Shown in pieces: positions 1 through 11,172 of a stretch of DNA of 64,000 nt (position 1 is its first letter; the number at the start of each line of letters is the position of its first letter). The stretch lies in the NCBI GenBank assembly GCA_015680685.1, contig MNCI01009376.1, positions 834,575 through 898,574 on the forward strand. Reading direction: 5' to 3'. Under the pieces are notes generated by a model that worked only from the letters and a program-made list of their open reading frames with translations, searched no databases and was not told the DNA's origin. Both the position numbers and the translations under genes were made by a program. Source of the DNA: Gnetum montanum (Eukaryota > Streptophyta > Gnetopsida > Gnetales > Gnetaceae).

Positions 1-656
1 AACATGTGCTACATTCCAATCTTGAACTAGATCTTTTCTTCAATAGTCATCTTACTATAAATTTTATATTCCTTGCTATAGGCTCTTCATAGCTACAATT
101 TCTTGGCATTTGTGTTAGACCTTTTGAAGATTTGTACCACATTAGCCCCTTCATTTGGGATATTTAAGGCCTTGGTAATTGCCTCTATTGAATAGGATAC
201 CAAAACCCCTTCTATTCTCATTATAGCATCAGCTTGCTTATTTCACCATTATTGATAAGTTTTTCGTAAATACCATTCACCACTATTGGACAATGTAGGC
301 CATAAGGGAGAAGCTTGAAGTTACATTCTTACAACCTCTAGAGCAAACTCCATGAATGGTTCAAAGTTCAATTCCATGATGACCATGAACATGATAAATT
401 TTTCTTATATGGCTTGTAAATATTCATTGGACAATGTGAGTTGTTGCCCTTGTTCTGGTGATGGTGGGACATCTACTTTTGCTTATGCAGAGTGTTTAGT
501 AGCAAAAGTCTATTGGTGGATGCTGAAGGATTGAGCCTCTTACTCTACATGTTCAGCTTGGGATGTTTATTCTTTTGTTTGGCCTCTCTTGTATCCTCTT
601 GGTCTTTTGCCACCTTGTTGGGAAGGTTCTTTAACTGTTGGTCTCTTAGGGACCAT
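1..656 (-). pseudogene. Third-ORF relic of element A (N-terminal part), homologous to 58,826-61,745
   Basis: On the minus strand an ATG at 656-654 opens a frame that begins MVPKRP and runs, with point stops but little frame change, to position 1, where it leaves the window. About 280 bases in lies the block ELNFEPFMEF, followed by SYSIEAITKALNIP. Element C has ELNFGTFLEF and SYSVKAIFEALRLQG at the same spacing in its third ORF. Two copies on opposite strands, both after the integrase, show that this ORF belongs to the element and is not a local capture. The N-terminus is basic and polar. Function is unknown; a plant-specific transposon-associated domain is suggested in the entry for element C. 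The ATG was chosen because both copies start with M-x-P-K at similar distance from the conserved block. Confidence 0.7.
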
Positions 657-3270
657 CTGGAATCAATAAGAGTTTGGTATTATCATAGTGTTCAAATTAG
701 TTCTTAATAGTCATTACCCTTCTCGTATCCTTGGTTTGATCAAGTTCCTATGTTATTATAATTATAGAGTCAGAAAAATTTCAAAAAGAAATCCGCAAGT
801 ATTATATTCCTTATTATTATGACCTTCCATTATTATCATTCCCTTATGTATTATATCCTTGATTAGTTTATTTGATTATTTAGGAGATTTGATTAGTTAG
901 GTATAACATTCATATTATTTTTCTATACTTACCCTTGATATTGTCCTCTGGGCATTAGAAACTTTTGGCTCAAAATTTTGGACATATGCACACTAAACGC
1001 ACCCCCCCCCCCCATGACTAAGTTGAGCACTTTGGGGTCAACAGGGTTTAAGAATCAGAAATTGGAGCTATAGTTTGGAAGTTATCACTTTAGGAAGTTA
1101 GGTTGTTAGAGCTTATAAAATTGTGAAAATATCCTTGCTATGAAATGGTAGAATGAAAAAAATCCACTAGCTCCCACACATATATATACACTATTTTTAT
1201 ATGTGCAACATCATTGATACAACATTGTAGGACCTCGTATATTGTAGCTATGATGTCACTGTTAGAAAATTTTGATTTTTGAGCAATTTTCAATGGGAAA
1301 ATGAGTAAATTAGATGATGTGGAAGACATGGAGATTTTCTAAAGGGTCATGGATCATAAATGATGCTTATAATTCAAAACTTTGGCTTTGAAAGTCCTAA
1401 GCAAGGAATTTGGGGCAAGGAAGGTTTATTGAGTTGGTATGAAATGATTTGAAGATTTTGAATTGCTGGACAGGTTCTAGGATGGTATGTAAAGTGTTTA
1501 TTGAGTTTGCATCATTATGGAACACACAAGATGATGTGGAGTTTCTTGTTAAGTATGAGATACACCAATTATACAAGTGGGTCCTTCACAAAGTAGGCTT
1601 CAGTTGTTAATTCCCTTGCATAATCATGCCTAAAAGTGTCTATAGACACTCAAGGAGTTGAATGTAAGACATACCTGTCTAGCAAAACACACATGTTAAT
1701 ATTGCCAGATTGGAAAAATAAAACTATATCATACAAACCATTAAGTTTTATTTAAATATACAGTTAGGTGAAATGGACTATAGAAGGGATTGTAGAAATC
1801 AGGATGTGAGGTGTCTTACCATAGGCATAATGAATCCTTATGTGTAATCTATGGTTAAAGTAATCGTTAGCTTTTCTATCCAAGATTCAAACCAAGTCCA
1901 AACCATTTTTAGTGACCTCACATTATTTCATCCCTAGAGCTCACAACCATAAGACTACCATTGTTGCAAGGAGTATTATCACTTGGCCATGTCATTCAAG
2001 AAAGGATTTTATTAGTAGCAAACTTTTTTATTTTTTTTATATTTATGAGAAGCTACCTACCTTTAGGCATGGGTAAGATGTCTTTCTAGTGGGACCTCCA
2101 AAAAATTCATTTTTTGCTTTTAGTTTTATTTTACTGTTATTATCTTACTAGAGGACTACCTTCAAGCATGGGTAACATGTCTTTCTAGTGCCATGGTAAG
2201 ATAACACTTATTATACTCTTACTTCCATTTTTTGTTAGAAAAAAAGAGGATAATATGTCCTTGTCAATAGGATAAAATTGACAATAGTAATCTTAGAGAA
2301 TCCACAAGTTCCCTTGATGTCATATCCTTTTCATTCCCACTTGGTTCATCACTTTTCCATCTAAGCATCATGATCACAGGTTTATTTTGAGTTTTATTGT
2401 GAGAAGAATATCATTATACCCATGGTAATAACCTCTTATTGTTGGAATGGGTGGATGGATGTCATGGTCTCATTGTATAGGTAATCAGTCCCTTATGATT
2501 GATAATATAGGGCAATCTTCACCTTATTAGGACTACCTCTTGCTTTGTTCCATGCATTTTATTGAAACTTGATGAAAATATGTACAAGTAAAGTAATGGA
2601 AAAGTATAGAAATACCTTAAAAGATATTAAATTTTTTTAAAAAATAATAAGAATGAAAAATTGTCAAGAATTTGAAAATGTCAAAGAATAGAAAATTATT
2701 AAAAATTAGAAAATATAAAAGTATAGGAAAAAATGTCAAGAAAATAGGAAAAAGTAATAAGAAAATGAAACATTTAGGATGGTACCTATGTGTTACATGG
2801 AATACCCCCATGACTATGATAAGGAATAGTTAACTAGAAAAGTAAACAAGTAGAGGATAATTTGATGGACTAGGTAGAATCTATAATAGAATTGGGATGT
2901 TTATAATAGGACTTGACCTATTGGATGTTTACTAAAATGAGTTTATGTGGATTGGACGGATGGTAAATATGCATGGCACTAGATGGATAAGTTGTCTGGA
3001 TGATGTATGGGCCATTTCAAAGTGTTTGGAACTTATCCTTTTATTGAACATGGTTGGAATTGTAGTATAGAACCTTATCACCTAGCTATATCGACATTTG
3101 ACGTATTCACACATCGTGCCTATGCTTAGAGTACTTCTTATGGATCTCATTACTCATGAGTGCCACTAGCCTATTTTCCTTTAACAAATTGAGTTTCATA
3201 AGTCATTCTCTTTGGGCTAAGCTCAATTCTAGGTCTAGTTTATTAGTAGTAGCTAAATTTTAGAGCTCAA
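657..3270 (-). other. Post-integrase spacer of element A
   Basis: No coding frame is supportable in these 2.6 kb. Parts match the spacer of deletion derivative B (for example about 1,585-1,640 against 15,535-15,590, both containing CACAAAGTAGG and CCCTTGCATAATCA) and of element C. It includes a run of 13 C at about 1,001-1,013, and an A-rich tract at about 2,600-2,790 that is a T-rich tract in the sense direction. The T-rich tract follows the integrase end in element C too (about 56,840-57,000). The phrase ACCCCCATGACTA occurs at about 2,803-2,815 and, with a longer C run, near 1,006-1,020; on the minus strand these are purine-rich and resemble the polypurine tracts of this family. Confidence 0.55.
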
Positions 3271-3279
3271 CCTAGATTG

Positions 3280-3960
3280 GGAGTGTAAGTACTTTACCAT
3301 AAACTAGCTCATGGGACAAATATACAATGGCGAGTTTTCATGTGGTTCTATAAGCTCATAGAGCATTATTCAGCTTGGTGCTTAAATCTTTTCTAAATCT
3401 ACTAACTATTATAATTAATATTCTTATAATTTCTTAGTTAGTTACTTTAGCCTGACAATTTTCTTAGGGATGGTATGGTATGGTCAATTTATGATTCACC
3501 CTGAGTTGTTGCATAAGCTTCTTAAATGTAGCATCGATAAAATGAGTTGCATTGCCTGAGATCAACATTCTTGGTACTCTAAATCTATTTACCACATGTT
3601 GTTGGAAACATTTGATAGCTATTTTGGCTATACAATCTTTCACTACAACTGCCTCTACCCACTTTGTATAATAATCCATAGTCACTATGATATAAGAATT
3701 TTCATTTGACATTGGCATGATGGATCCCATGAAGTCAATTCCCCAAATATCAAATGGTTTTAATAGTTGGATCCATTTTTGTTGTGCTTCATTTCTAATT
3801 GTTATTCCTCCATCTCTCTCACATTTTTCACAAGATTGAGTGAAATTATGGACATCTTGGAATATGGTAGGCTAGAAGTAACCTACCATTATCAGTTTAA
3901 GTGTTGTCCTACACCTAGCATAATGACCACCACATGGTCCTTCATGTGCATCTTGTAGGG
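3280..3960 (-). pseudogene. Integrase relic of element A
   Basis: Minus-strand translation shows the end of the zinc-binding region (CEKCERDGG), then FDIWGIDFMGS with the first catalytic Asp, then DYYTKWVEAV, NRFRVPRMLISGN and NHKLTIPYHP, all landmarks of the retroviral-type integrase of Ty3/gypsy elements. The uninterrupted part is 3,464-3,730; similarity continues to about 3,280 (KDLSTKLNNAL). The second catalytic Asp (normally in a DNGTHF motif) reads GNATHF, and the third, a Glu (GQAEVTN in the intact family), reads as Lys in CQAKVTN. The enzyme is therefore dead. It follows the RNase H part of pol, as in all Ty3/gypsy elements. Confidence 0.9.
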
Positions 3961-4239
3961 TCCTTCATTGATTACATTTTGGTACACACCAGTGTACTAA
4001 TTCATCAACATAGATCTTATAAAGATTCCCATTTATCTCCACATATTTTTTGACTTTGTGAAGGAATTATTCTCTTTATTTCCTACTTTGCTCAATAGGA
4101 AGCTCTTGTGTTGTTAAGTAAGTTATGTAATTAGTAGTCCATGGCTTCCCTCTTGAATTAATAACCATTATTGCCTCTATGAACATGTTTTCATTAGGAA
4201 ATTGATTTGACAATGGTTCTTCTTGGTCCTACATCTTAG

Positions 4240-5345
4240 CCTCAACAAGTGATTTGCTACTATATTTTTTGTGTGTTTGTTGTCAATCATGGTAATGTCG
4301 AATTCTTGTAATATGACAAGTCATTTGATCACCTTGGGACTTACCATTGGCTTATTCATTAGGAATCAAATTGCACTATGATCTATATGGACATAAATTA
4401 GGTACCTGAGCACATAGTGTCTAAACTTCTCTAGTGCATACACCATTGCCATAAGTTCCTTTTTTGTGGTGGTGTAATTAAGCTATGCCCTAATGATGCT
4501 TTTGCTGGGACAAGGTATGTAATATGACCTTTTCTGATCATTCAATTGCATTAGTACTCACCTAGTGTATAATTTGAAGCATCTGTCATGATGTAGAATG
4601 GCTTAGACCAATCAAATGCCTTTTCACATGATTCTATCCATGGAAATTATGCATCCTTCATGGTTAGTTCTACTAATGGTTTTGCAATTTTTGAAAAATT
4701 CTCTATAAACCTTTTGTAATATCTTGTATGGCCCAGAAATGATCTAACATCTTTGACAGTTTGTGGCCTTGGGGTGATGTTTTGTATGACTTTGATCTTC
4801 TCTCAATCTACCTCAATTTCCTTCTATGAAACTTTATGTCCTAGCACGATCCCATCTTGGATCATTAGATGTCTTTTATGCTAGTTAAGCTTTAGATTTA
4901 TCTCTGCACATCTTTTGAGTACCTACTCTAAATGGTCCAATGCTTGTTTGAAGACTAGCCCATAGGTCGAAAAATTAGCCATAAATACCTTAATTCCATT
5001 ATCTATTTTTTTTTGGAAGATGCTAAGTACTATTCTTTAAAAGGTAGCAAGTGCATTGCAAAGACTAAAAAACATTTTCTTATAAGTGAATGTTCCCCAT
5101 GGACTAGTGAACATTGTCTTTTCTTGGTCTTCTAGTGCAATGCAGAGTTGGTTATATCCACTATATCCATCAAGAAAGCTATAGTACTAGTGTCCTACAA
5201 TAGTATCCATGACTTGATCAAAAAATTACAAAGAAAAATGGTCTTTGAATGTTGCAGAGTTCAATAACCAGAAATTGATACACACTCTCCACACTTACCC
5301 CCCTTCTTTGGAATAGTAACCAAAGGACTAATTCATTTGCTATTT
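4240..5345 (-). pseudogene. Reverse transcriptase and RNase H relic of element A
   Basis: Minus strand. RT begins near 5,345 with the block IYPIANSK, followed by SPLVTIPKKGG, then the C-terminal palm and connection region with [20 protein letters not shown], and RNase H with ELMAMVYALEKFRHYVL and VHIDHSAI near 4,400. In the RT active-site block, where element C has FIDDFSAYG, this copy reads FMANFSTYG: both catalytic Asp residues of the YxDD box are lost. There are at least a dozen stops. The match to element C at 54.1-55.3 kb is close and collinear, so the assignment to an Athila-like lineage does not depend on this copy alone. Confidence 0.9.
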
Positions 5346-5824
5346 GCAATGGGGTAGATGAATCTAAGTTTTAATAATTTTTCCAATTCTTGCTTTACTA
5401 CCTCCTTAAGATTAGGGTTCCATTTTCTTTATGGTTGGCATTGTGGCTTAATAGTTGGATTTGTGTATATCTGATGTTGATAAATTCAATGATCAATTCT
5501 TGTTATTTCATCGTAAGACCATGCAAATGTTGTTGGCCATTTATTGACTACTTTCAATAATCTCTTTTTCTGATCCTTATCCAAGTTGGCATTAATGATT
5601 ATTATCTTCTTATTATTTAGAAAATCATATTCTAGTGCTACTGGTAGGGCCTTTAACTCCAATTATTCTAATTCCAATTTATCTGGGATCACTAGCTATC
5701 CCCATGCAATTTCTTCCTCTTAGCATGATTGTGGATAGGGGTGCCTTCTTCTCAACTACTCTAGCTTGTCTATTTCCTCCACATAAATGCTTATAATTTG
5801 AGTTGTTTGTTGTATGTATATTTT

Positions 5825-6430
5825 TAATTTTGTTTCTTCATCAGTAACTAGCCACTTGGTGCCTTCTTGTTTAGTGGCTACTGCATATAAACATCTCTGC
5901 ACACACATTTCTTCAACACATCTTTTGTATGTTGTATTTCTATCTTGTTTAACTACTCATATTTTTTGCACATAATCACATCCATTATTATTGTATGTGA
6001 TACATGGAACTCTACATCATTGAATGATTTTGGCTTCATCCTTAGAAATTTCCAAGGAAAAGTCTCTGATTTCAAGCTTAACATTCACAGTGCTAAGCCA
6101 AGCTCTTTCCATAATAATAGAAAACTCTTATTTTTTCCCACATGAATGAATAAGAAATCAACAAGATTAAACTAACCACTAATGGTAGTGATAACATCAT
6201 CTACCTTTCCTAGTGGAACTATGATCAATTGGCCTACAAGCTTCAGCTGAATGTTACTTTTCTTTAATGACAGAAGGTTCCAGGCCTTGTACATATCTTG
6301 TGATATCATCTTTACCTTAACCTTGAATTAACTAGATCATTGCATAGTTTATGGCCTGCTATTTCGAGGTACACCAAGGGACTTCTTAGATCTGTCCTTT
6401 TTTGGGTAAGTTCTCCTACCTTTATATAAT
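5825..6430 (-). pseudogene. Aspartic protease region relic of element A
   Basis: Minus strand. The block MYKAWNLLSLKKSNIQLKL aligns with MYKAWNLPPLKNSNIYLEL in element C, and VPLGKVDDVITTI with IPLGLVEEILTTI. The catalytic D-S/T-G box before it is destroyed by stops. Downstream (5,825-5,900) the linker RCLYAVATKQEG matches RCLYAIATKQEN in C and LIATKSKD in derivative B, which ties the three copies together. A non-coding-looking linker follows down to the RT at 5,345. Confidence 0.75.
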
Positions 6431-7390
6431 ATGTGGTGGTCTAAATGAGCATGATAGTTGTTAAGTTTGCATTAGAAGATAATGGAAGCTTAGTGTTTCT
6501 TGGAGGAGTATGTGTGAATGAGGTTGAAGTAGAACCCCATTCTTTGAACCTTTTTTAGAATTATTCGAAAGAACGATCATTTTCTGGATTGAGGTTCGTT
6601 CATGATTAGTTCCTCTTACATGTTGATTACCCTTGTTGCATTCTTTTGCTATTGCTGTGATAGTAGCTCCCCATGCATTGGAAGTGGTGGCACAGTGGTA
6701 AAGGATTAGAAGGTTGACTTAATAGATTGATCGCTAGTTGATATATGTATGAACTAGAATCCATCCTTGGAGTTCTAGGTGTATAATACTCAGGTGGATG
6801 ATATTGATAAGTGTGACTATCATGTTTCTTGGAGATATCGAACATTGAACATAATATCCATAAGGGCCTGGTTGTCGATATGGATACTACTGCCTTGGTG
6901 GTGGCATTACCTACACTTACGGTTGTTGCCATTGTTACTAATATTTCTCTTGTGGTTGTGCATAAGCTCCACTTGGGTAATAAACTAGTTGGAAGAACTG
7001 TCTATAGTTACCTTGAGGGTAAGGTAACTATTTTGGTATTTTCTTTTTGACAAATCTTGAATTGAATGCATATGCCCCTAATTCTTGCAAGTATGCCATC
7101 ATAGGACAACATCCCTTAGGATGTTCATACTGGCATAATTTACATCCTTCCTCATCCTTTGAGCTTGAGTTAGTACATTCTTCCATTGAAGCAACTTTGC
7201 CTTTTTATTTATAGTGTTCACGTTCATAGTCTTTTTTTCTTTTTTTTCTCCTTGTCCTTATTGAAGGCCTATTTAGTTCTTCTACAATTTTCAAAGCACC
7301 CGTAAATTTTTCATACACTAAGTACCACATCTTTTATACCTTGGTTACTATATCATTGATAAATTTTTGTATCAGTATACCTTTGTTGTT
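6430..7390 (-). pseudogene. gag C-terminal half relic of element A
   Basis: Minus strand. At about 7,101-7,146 the translation reads GCKLCQYEHPKGCCP, a CCHC-like knuckle with spacing C-x2-C-x3-H-x3-C, one residue shorter in both gaps than the usual retroviral C-x2-C-x4-H-x4-C. Upstream, the charged segment near 7,260-7,390 (EKFTGALKIVEE) matches DENFQTDLKIEEA in element C. Downstream is a Pro/Tyr/Gln-rich tail (YQYHPPEYYTP), also as in C. The gag N-terminus is missing: similarity stops near 7,400. Confidence 0.75.
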
Positions 7391-7933
7391 ATGATTGGTA
7401 TAGATACCAAGTGATGGTAGTGACCTTAGTGGTGATCACATTGGAGATGCTCCTCCTTCCCCTCTAGTTGCACCTTAGTTTCATTAGTTGGATCATGTCT
7501 TTGATTTATTTTTATTGTTGATAATGTTATGATGTTATGGCTAGTCTTAGTCATTGTTATTATGAGACTATTATTATTATTATTATTTATGTTATTACTA
7601 CACAGCATAGCTTTGGCTACTGGAATCCTATTTATTTATTTTTTGTCATTGTTGATTAAACTCTAGTCATACTATGTGACTATGGCTATAAGTTATGGAC
7701 ACTTTGGTTATTATTATTTTTAAAACTTTTATTTTTTTAATACATTCTAGCATTTTTAGTTTTATGCATCTTATATGTTTCACATTTTGTTCATGTTATG
7801 AAGCTATGTTGGGCTACGTTCATTTAATTGTGTAGTAGTAAAGCAATATTTGGTAAAGTAAAAATGCAAGTTAACTAGACCAAAATGTAAGCTAAGGTAT
7901 TAACATAGATAAAACATAAATAGGTCATAATGG
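7391..7933. other. No assignable feature
   Basis: AT-rich sequence between the broken end of element A and the 34-bp array. It contains a short ATT/TAT microsatellite at about 7,567-7,587. No coding frame or repeat border is recognisable. Confidence 0.5.
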
Positions 7934-8302
7934 TGTTGCTAATTTAGACTATGGTGGGCCATACATGTTGCCAATTTTAGTCCATGGCGAGCCATACGTG
8001 TTGCCAGTTTTAGGCCATGGTGTGTCATTCGTTGCCAGTTTTAAGTCATAGTAGGTTGTGACATTTTACCAGTTTTAGGCCATAGTAGGTCATGATATTT
8101 TATCAGTTTTAGGCCATAGTGGTTTTTAGTTTTACCAATTTTAGGCCATAGTAGGTCATAATGTTTTGCCAGTTTTAGGTCATATTGGGCCACAATGTTT
8201 TGCCAATTTTCGATCGTAACAGGTTGTGAAATTTTTCCAGTTTTAGGCCATAGAGGGCTATGATGTTTTGCTAGTTTTAGGTCATAGTGGATCGATATGT
8301 TG
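7934..8302. repeat. Tandem array, about 11 units of 32-35 bp
   Basis: Degenerate units with the core CCAGTTTTAGGCCATAG, followed by TAGGTCATGATGTTTT or similar. Successive cores start near 7,968, 8,000, 8,032, 8,068, 8,102, 8,134, 8,168, 8,202, 8,236 and 8,270. The units have no independent spacers, so this is a minisatellite. It lies on the pol side of the Tat/Ogre-like protease relic at 8,947-9,213. Non-coding tandem arrays inside the body are common in the Tat/Ogre lineage, so it probably belongs to that element (inference). Confidence 0.85.
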
Positions 8303-8900
8303 AAAGAAAAACTTTTTATAAACTTTATGTTTTAAAATTTTTATATATTTTTCAAGTTTTAAATTTCTTTTTGGTATTTTTAGGTTTTATGCTTTAAAAT
8401 AGACAAGGTGTAAAAAGGTAAGTTGTAAATAAGAATGAACTATAGGCCACATGCAACATAAAGTTAAAAAAAAGGAAAAACATGATAATGTAAAGTGTTG
8501 CATGTAAATAATGTTTAAACTAAGCCAAGAGAGCAAAAAGGAAGGTTACATAGTTGTAGGCATGGGGGCAAGCAAATAGAAAGCATACATCAATCGTGTA
8601 AGTGTTTCCTAATCTTTGAAAGATTAGGTAAGGTGTAGAATGTATGTTGCAAAATCTTGTATTCTCTATTTTCGTCACTAACCACATCAAATGGGACCTC
8701 TTCCCATGGTGCATCCAAGGTTTCAATATTATTGGCTTTAGCCTCTTTTCCTCTATCCAACCTCTAGACTTCGTCACTGATAGTAGGAGTTTCTTCCTGA
8801 AACTCCACTTTAGACCCTTGTTCTATGTCAACATTGTTAATTTTCAAGGGAACTACACTATTGCCATGGATAATTATTTCACCTTTCTTGTAAGGTAGAT
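8303..8900 (-). other. Decayed sequence downstream of the Tat/Ogre-like protease
   Basis: Minus-strand translation just after the protease gives fragments such as HPYTKKFIYLTRK, plausibly the start of the protease-RT linker. The rest is AT-rich with no clear domain. No RT follows; the element appears cut before RT. Confidence 0.35.
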
Positions 8901-9240
8901 GAATTTCTTAGTATATGGATGAGAAAAAAACTCATAATTAAGCTAACTAAGGCCTTCCTAGGATGAGATTGAATCCTGGTGTCTCTTCCAACATTAAGAA
9001 ATTAGCTAATGTGGAGAATTGTTCCCCTACTACAAAGTCCAAGGAGATTGAGCCTTTGACTACAACATGAGATCCATTAAAGCATTTGAGAGCAGAAGTT
9101 GAGGTATGTTGTATTTGTTCTATTAGACCTAAGCATTCAACAATAGTATAAGGTATAATGTTAGTGGTTGCCCCATTATCCACATGTATCCTATGTACCT
9201 TGTATTGCCTCACTCTTATTGTTATGAAAAGAAGGGCCTT
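8880..9240 (-). pseudogene. Tat/Ogre-like aspartic protease relic (element G)
   Basis: An 88-codon uninterrupted stretch (8,947-9,213, minus) reads as a retropepsin. It has VHRIHVDNGATTNIIP around the catalytic loop, a flap-region equivalent VVVKGSISLDFVVGEQF, and the C-terminal FNLILGRP signature. The catalytic Asp is the D of VDNGAT. The xLGRP ending and spacing fit the Tat/Ogre lineage better than the Athila protease at 53.2 kb, which ends RRAWLSTIDA. It lies directly downstream of its gag and upstream of decayed linker. RT, RNase H and integrase are absent here. Confidence 0.8.
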
Positions 9241-9249
9241 GGTTGTCTC

Positions 9250-11172
9250 ACCATCCTAGGGATTGGTCTTGACTTTGCTATCATGAAACACTAGTGCTAT
9301 TATCTTCATTTCTTCCATTAGTAAAGGTTGTACCATCACCACGTGGATGGACTCTTTACTAGTAGGGATTTCCTCATTGATAGGAATTGAGATCAAAATT
9401 TTTACTAGTACCTCATAGTGAGTAGTCGAAGTCATTACTAGGTCATACAAGCTAAGGGAAGTATTCTTCTATTTCAAAGACTACTTAACTTGTTAATAGC
9501 ATTGAGGAAGTCTTTGTCAATGATTTTTGGCTTCTCATTCTTGTTATTCTTTACTTTCTTCATGTGCCCCAGGATGCAAACTTCATGTTTTAGTAGTTGT
9601 GGTTTGACCTCTTTTCCATTCCCTTGTGGCTTGGGGTCCTCCTTTGATTGATTGGTCAAAGTAGCTTGAGTTTTAGAGCTCATGGGGATGGATGAAATAG
9701 AAGTGATATTCAGCAGGCCCACCTCCTTCCATCCTTTGTCTTTCTTGTTTTCTTTCTTTTTATGCTTTGGAGCAAACTTTTTATGCTGTTTAGTTGGTGA
9801 TTTGTTGTTGTTGGGCTATGAAGAAGTTGTTGCATTAGTCACCATGGGAGGACATTACTCTGTTGTAGTTGTTGGTTTGGTTGTAATGGAAGCAAGTAAT
9901 CTAATCACAAAAGGTTCCTTGGGAGGTGTCGGCAATGGTATCCTTAAAAGAAAAGAGGGCCTTAAACTAGATGAAGTTGAAGAGCCTCTTTTATTGTGAG
10001 GAAGCACCCAAATCATGAATGGCTCTCATGTAGGTCTCGGGTTGTTGCTCATGTTGAATGATGCTATGGTGTAAGGACTATTGTTGGCATTCAATAGGTC
10101 TTTGTAGACCTACATGGATTAGTTCTATGGCCTAACCAAGTTCGAGGCATCAAGTAGCACCTCGCCATTGTCTATCATCTTCTATAGTTCATCCTTTAGG
10201 GCTAGCTAGAAATTGGTATCATGACTTAGTACTTGATGGTAGTGGTTGAATCAATACTTTAGGCATAGGTGGGTTATCCTTGGTTTCTAGAGTGGGATTC
10301 TTTATGATCATGCCTAACCAATCATGCCTCCTATAGGCATTCTCTATCATTTTCTTATATTGAATTCTCCCACTCTTTAGCAATTGGTTAAGGAGTTGAG
10401 ATGGTTTCAAGGAAAACCTAGTGTACTTTAACTAACCTTTTCTCTCAAAGTTAGGCATTGTGTTGCTTGATGTAGAGGCCTTGGATGTTGATGGTTGTTA
10501 TTTGTTGTAGGGGCCTTGAGTTGGTTCATTTTTGTTCCCTGCATGGTCTCATTGTCTTTGGCTATAGTTGTCATAGCTACATGGTTTTGTCTCCCCTTCT
10601 CCTTATCCTTCAGCATGTGTTGGTCCTTATACCCCATGTAGGCAAGGTTATGGTTGGCCTTAGCAACATCCTCTATTTTCTTAGATTGACTAAGTGATCA
10701 TGGATCTAGGTAATATAGCTTGAACTTGATGAATTTATTGACCACCCCCTTGAAGATGGCCAGAAGGTGAATTTTAGCTACGGGTTCGAGAATGTTGTTT
10801 AGTAGAGCATTCAAGTGAGAATATAGATCCTCGAAGAAATGCATAGTACAAGTTTAATACCTTCCTAGTAAGAGACATAGGTAAAATCCTCATTATGGTA
10901 TGAGGCCAAGCCTAAAATAACAAACACTTGGACTAGAAAGTGATAACATGAGCATTGGGATTGTACTTGGTAAATTGGGGTATGGGGATGCCCAAGGAAA
11001 GAGTTATTTGTGAGATAGTAGGACTAATAGGATCGTCCTCATAGAAATTCATGATCTTGACTATTTGGGTGATTGAAGCTTTAATATTATGTAACTCTTT
11101 CATAAGGTCTTGGATCATTTGGAAGGCCTGATCCAAGCCTTGGATCATTCTTGCGGGTTGTGGGATTTGCAC
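9250..11172 (-). pseudogene. Tat/Ogre-like gag relic (element G)
   Basis: Minus strand. The N-terminal open piece (10,933-11,172) contains IPIPQFTKYNPNAHV, matching the start of the capsid-like region of Tat/Ogre gag (F-x-x-P-x-F-x-K-Y/F-x-G pattern). A helical segment follows at about 10,720-10,850 (FFEDLYSHLNALLNNILEP, broken by frame changes). Charged, Lys/Gln/Asn-rich pieces follow at 10,428-10,637 and 9,474-9,722. No zinc knuckle is visible. The order gag then protease on one strand supports a single element. Borders are approximate. Confidence 0.6.

Larger units (their letters stand above)
1..7390 (-). mobile_element. Element A: Athila-like Ty3/gypsy retrotransposon relic, truncated by window edge
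   Basis: Read on the minus strand, the order is gag, protease, reverse transcriptase, RNase H, integrase, spacer, third ORF: the same order and the same family as the structurally complete element C at 49.5-62.8 kb. Shared landmarks are a gag knuckle with the string HPKGCCP, the MYKAWN protease block, an RT/RNase H core and a PYHP integrase motif. Every domain is interrupted by stops or frameshifts, so it is not functional. No LTR is seen: the left end is outside the window, and the gag N-terminus stops near 7.4 kb, where unrelated sequence begins. Limits are approximate. Confidence 0.85.

Noticed and set aside
1001-1013. C13 run as an assembly fault
   Set aside because: The same motif with shorter C runs occurs in related spacers, so it is probably a real homopolymer expansion, though its exact length is doubtful.
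7934-8302. CRISPR-like array
   Set aside because: Degenerate units with no distinct spacers, in a plant retroelement; it is a minisatellite.
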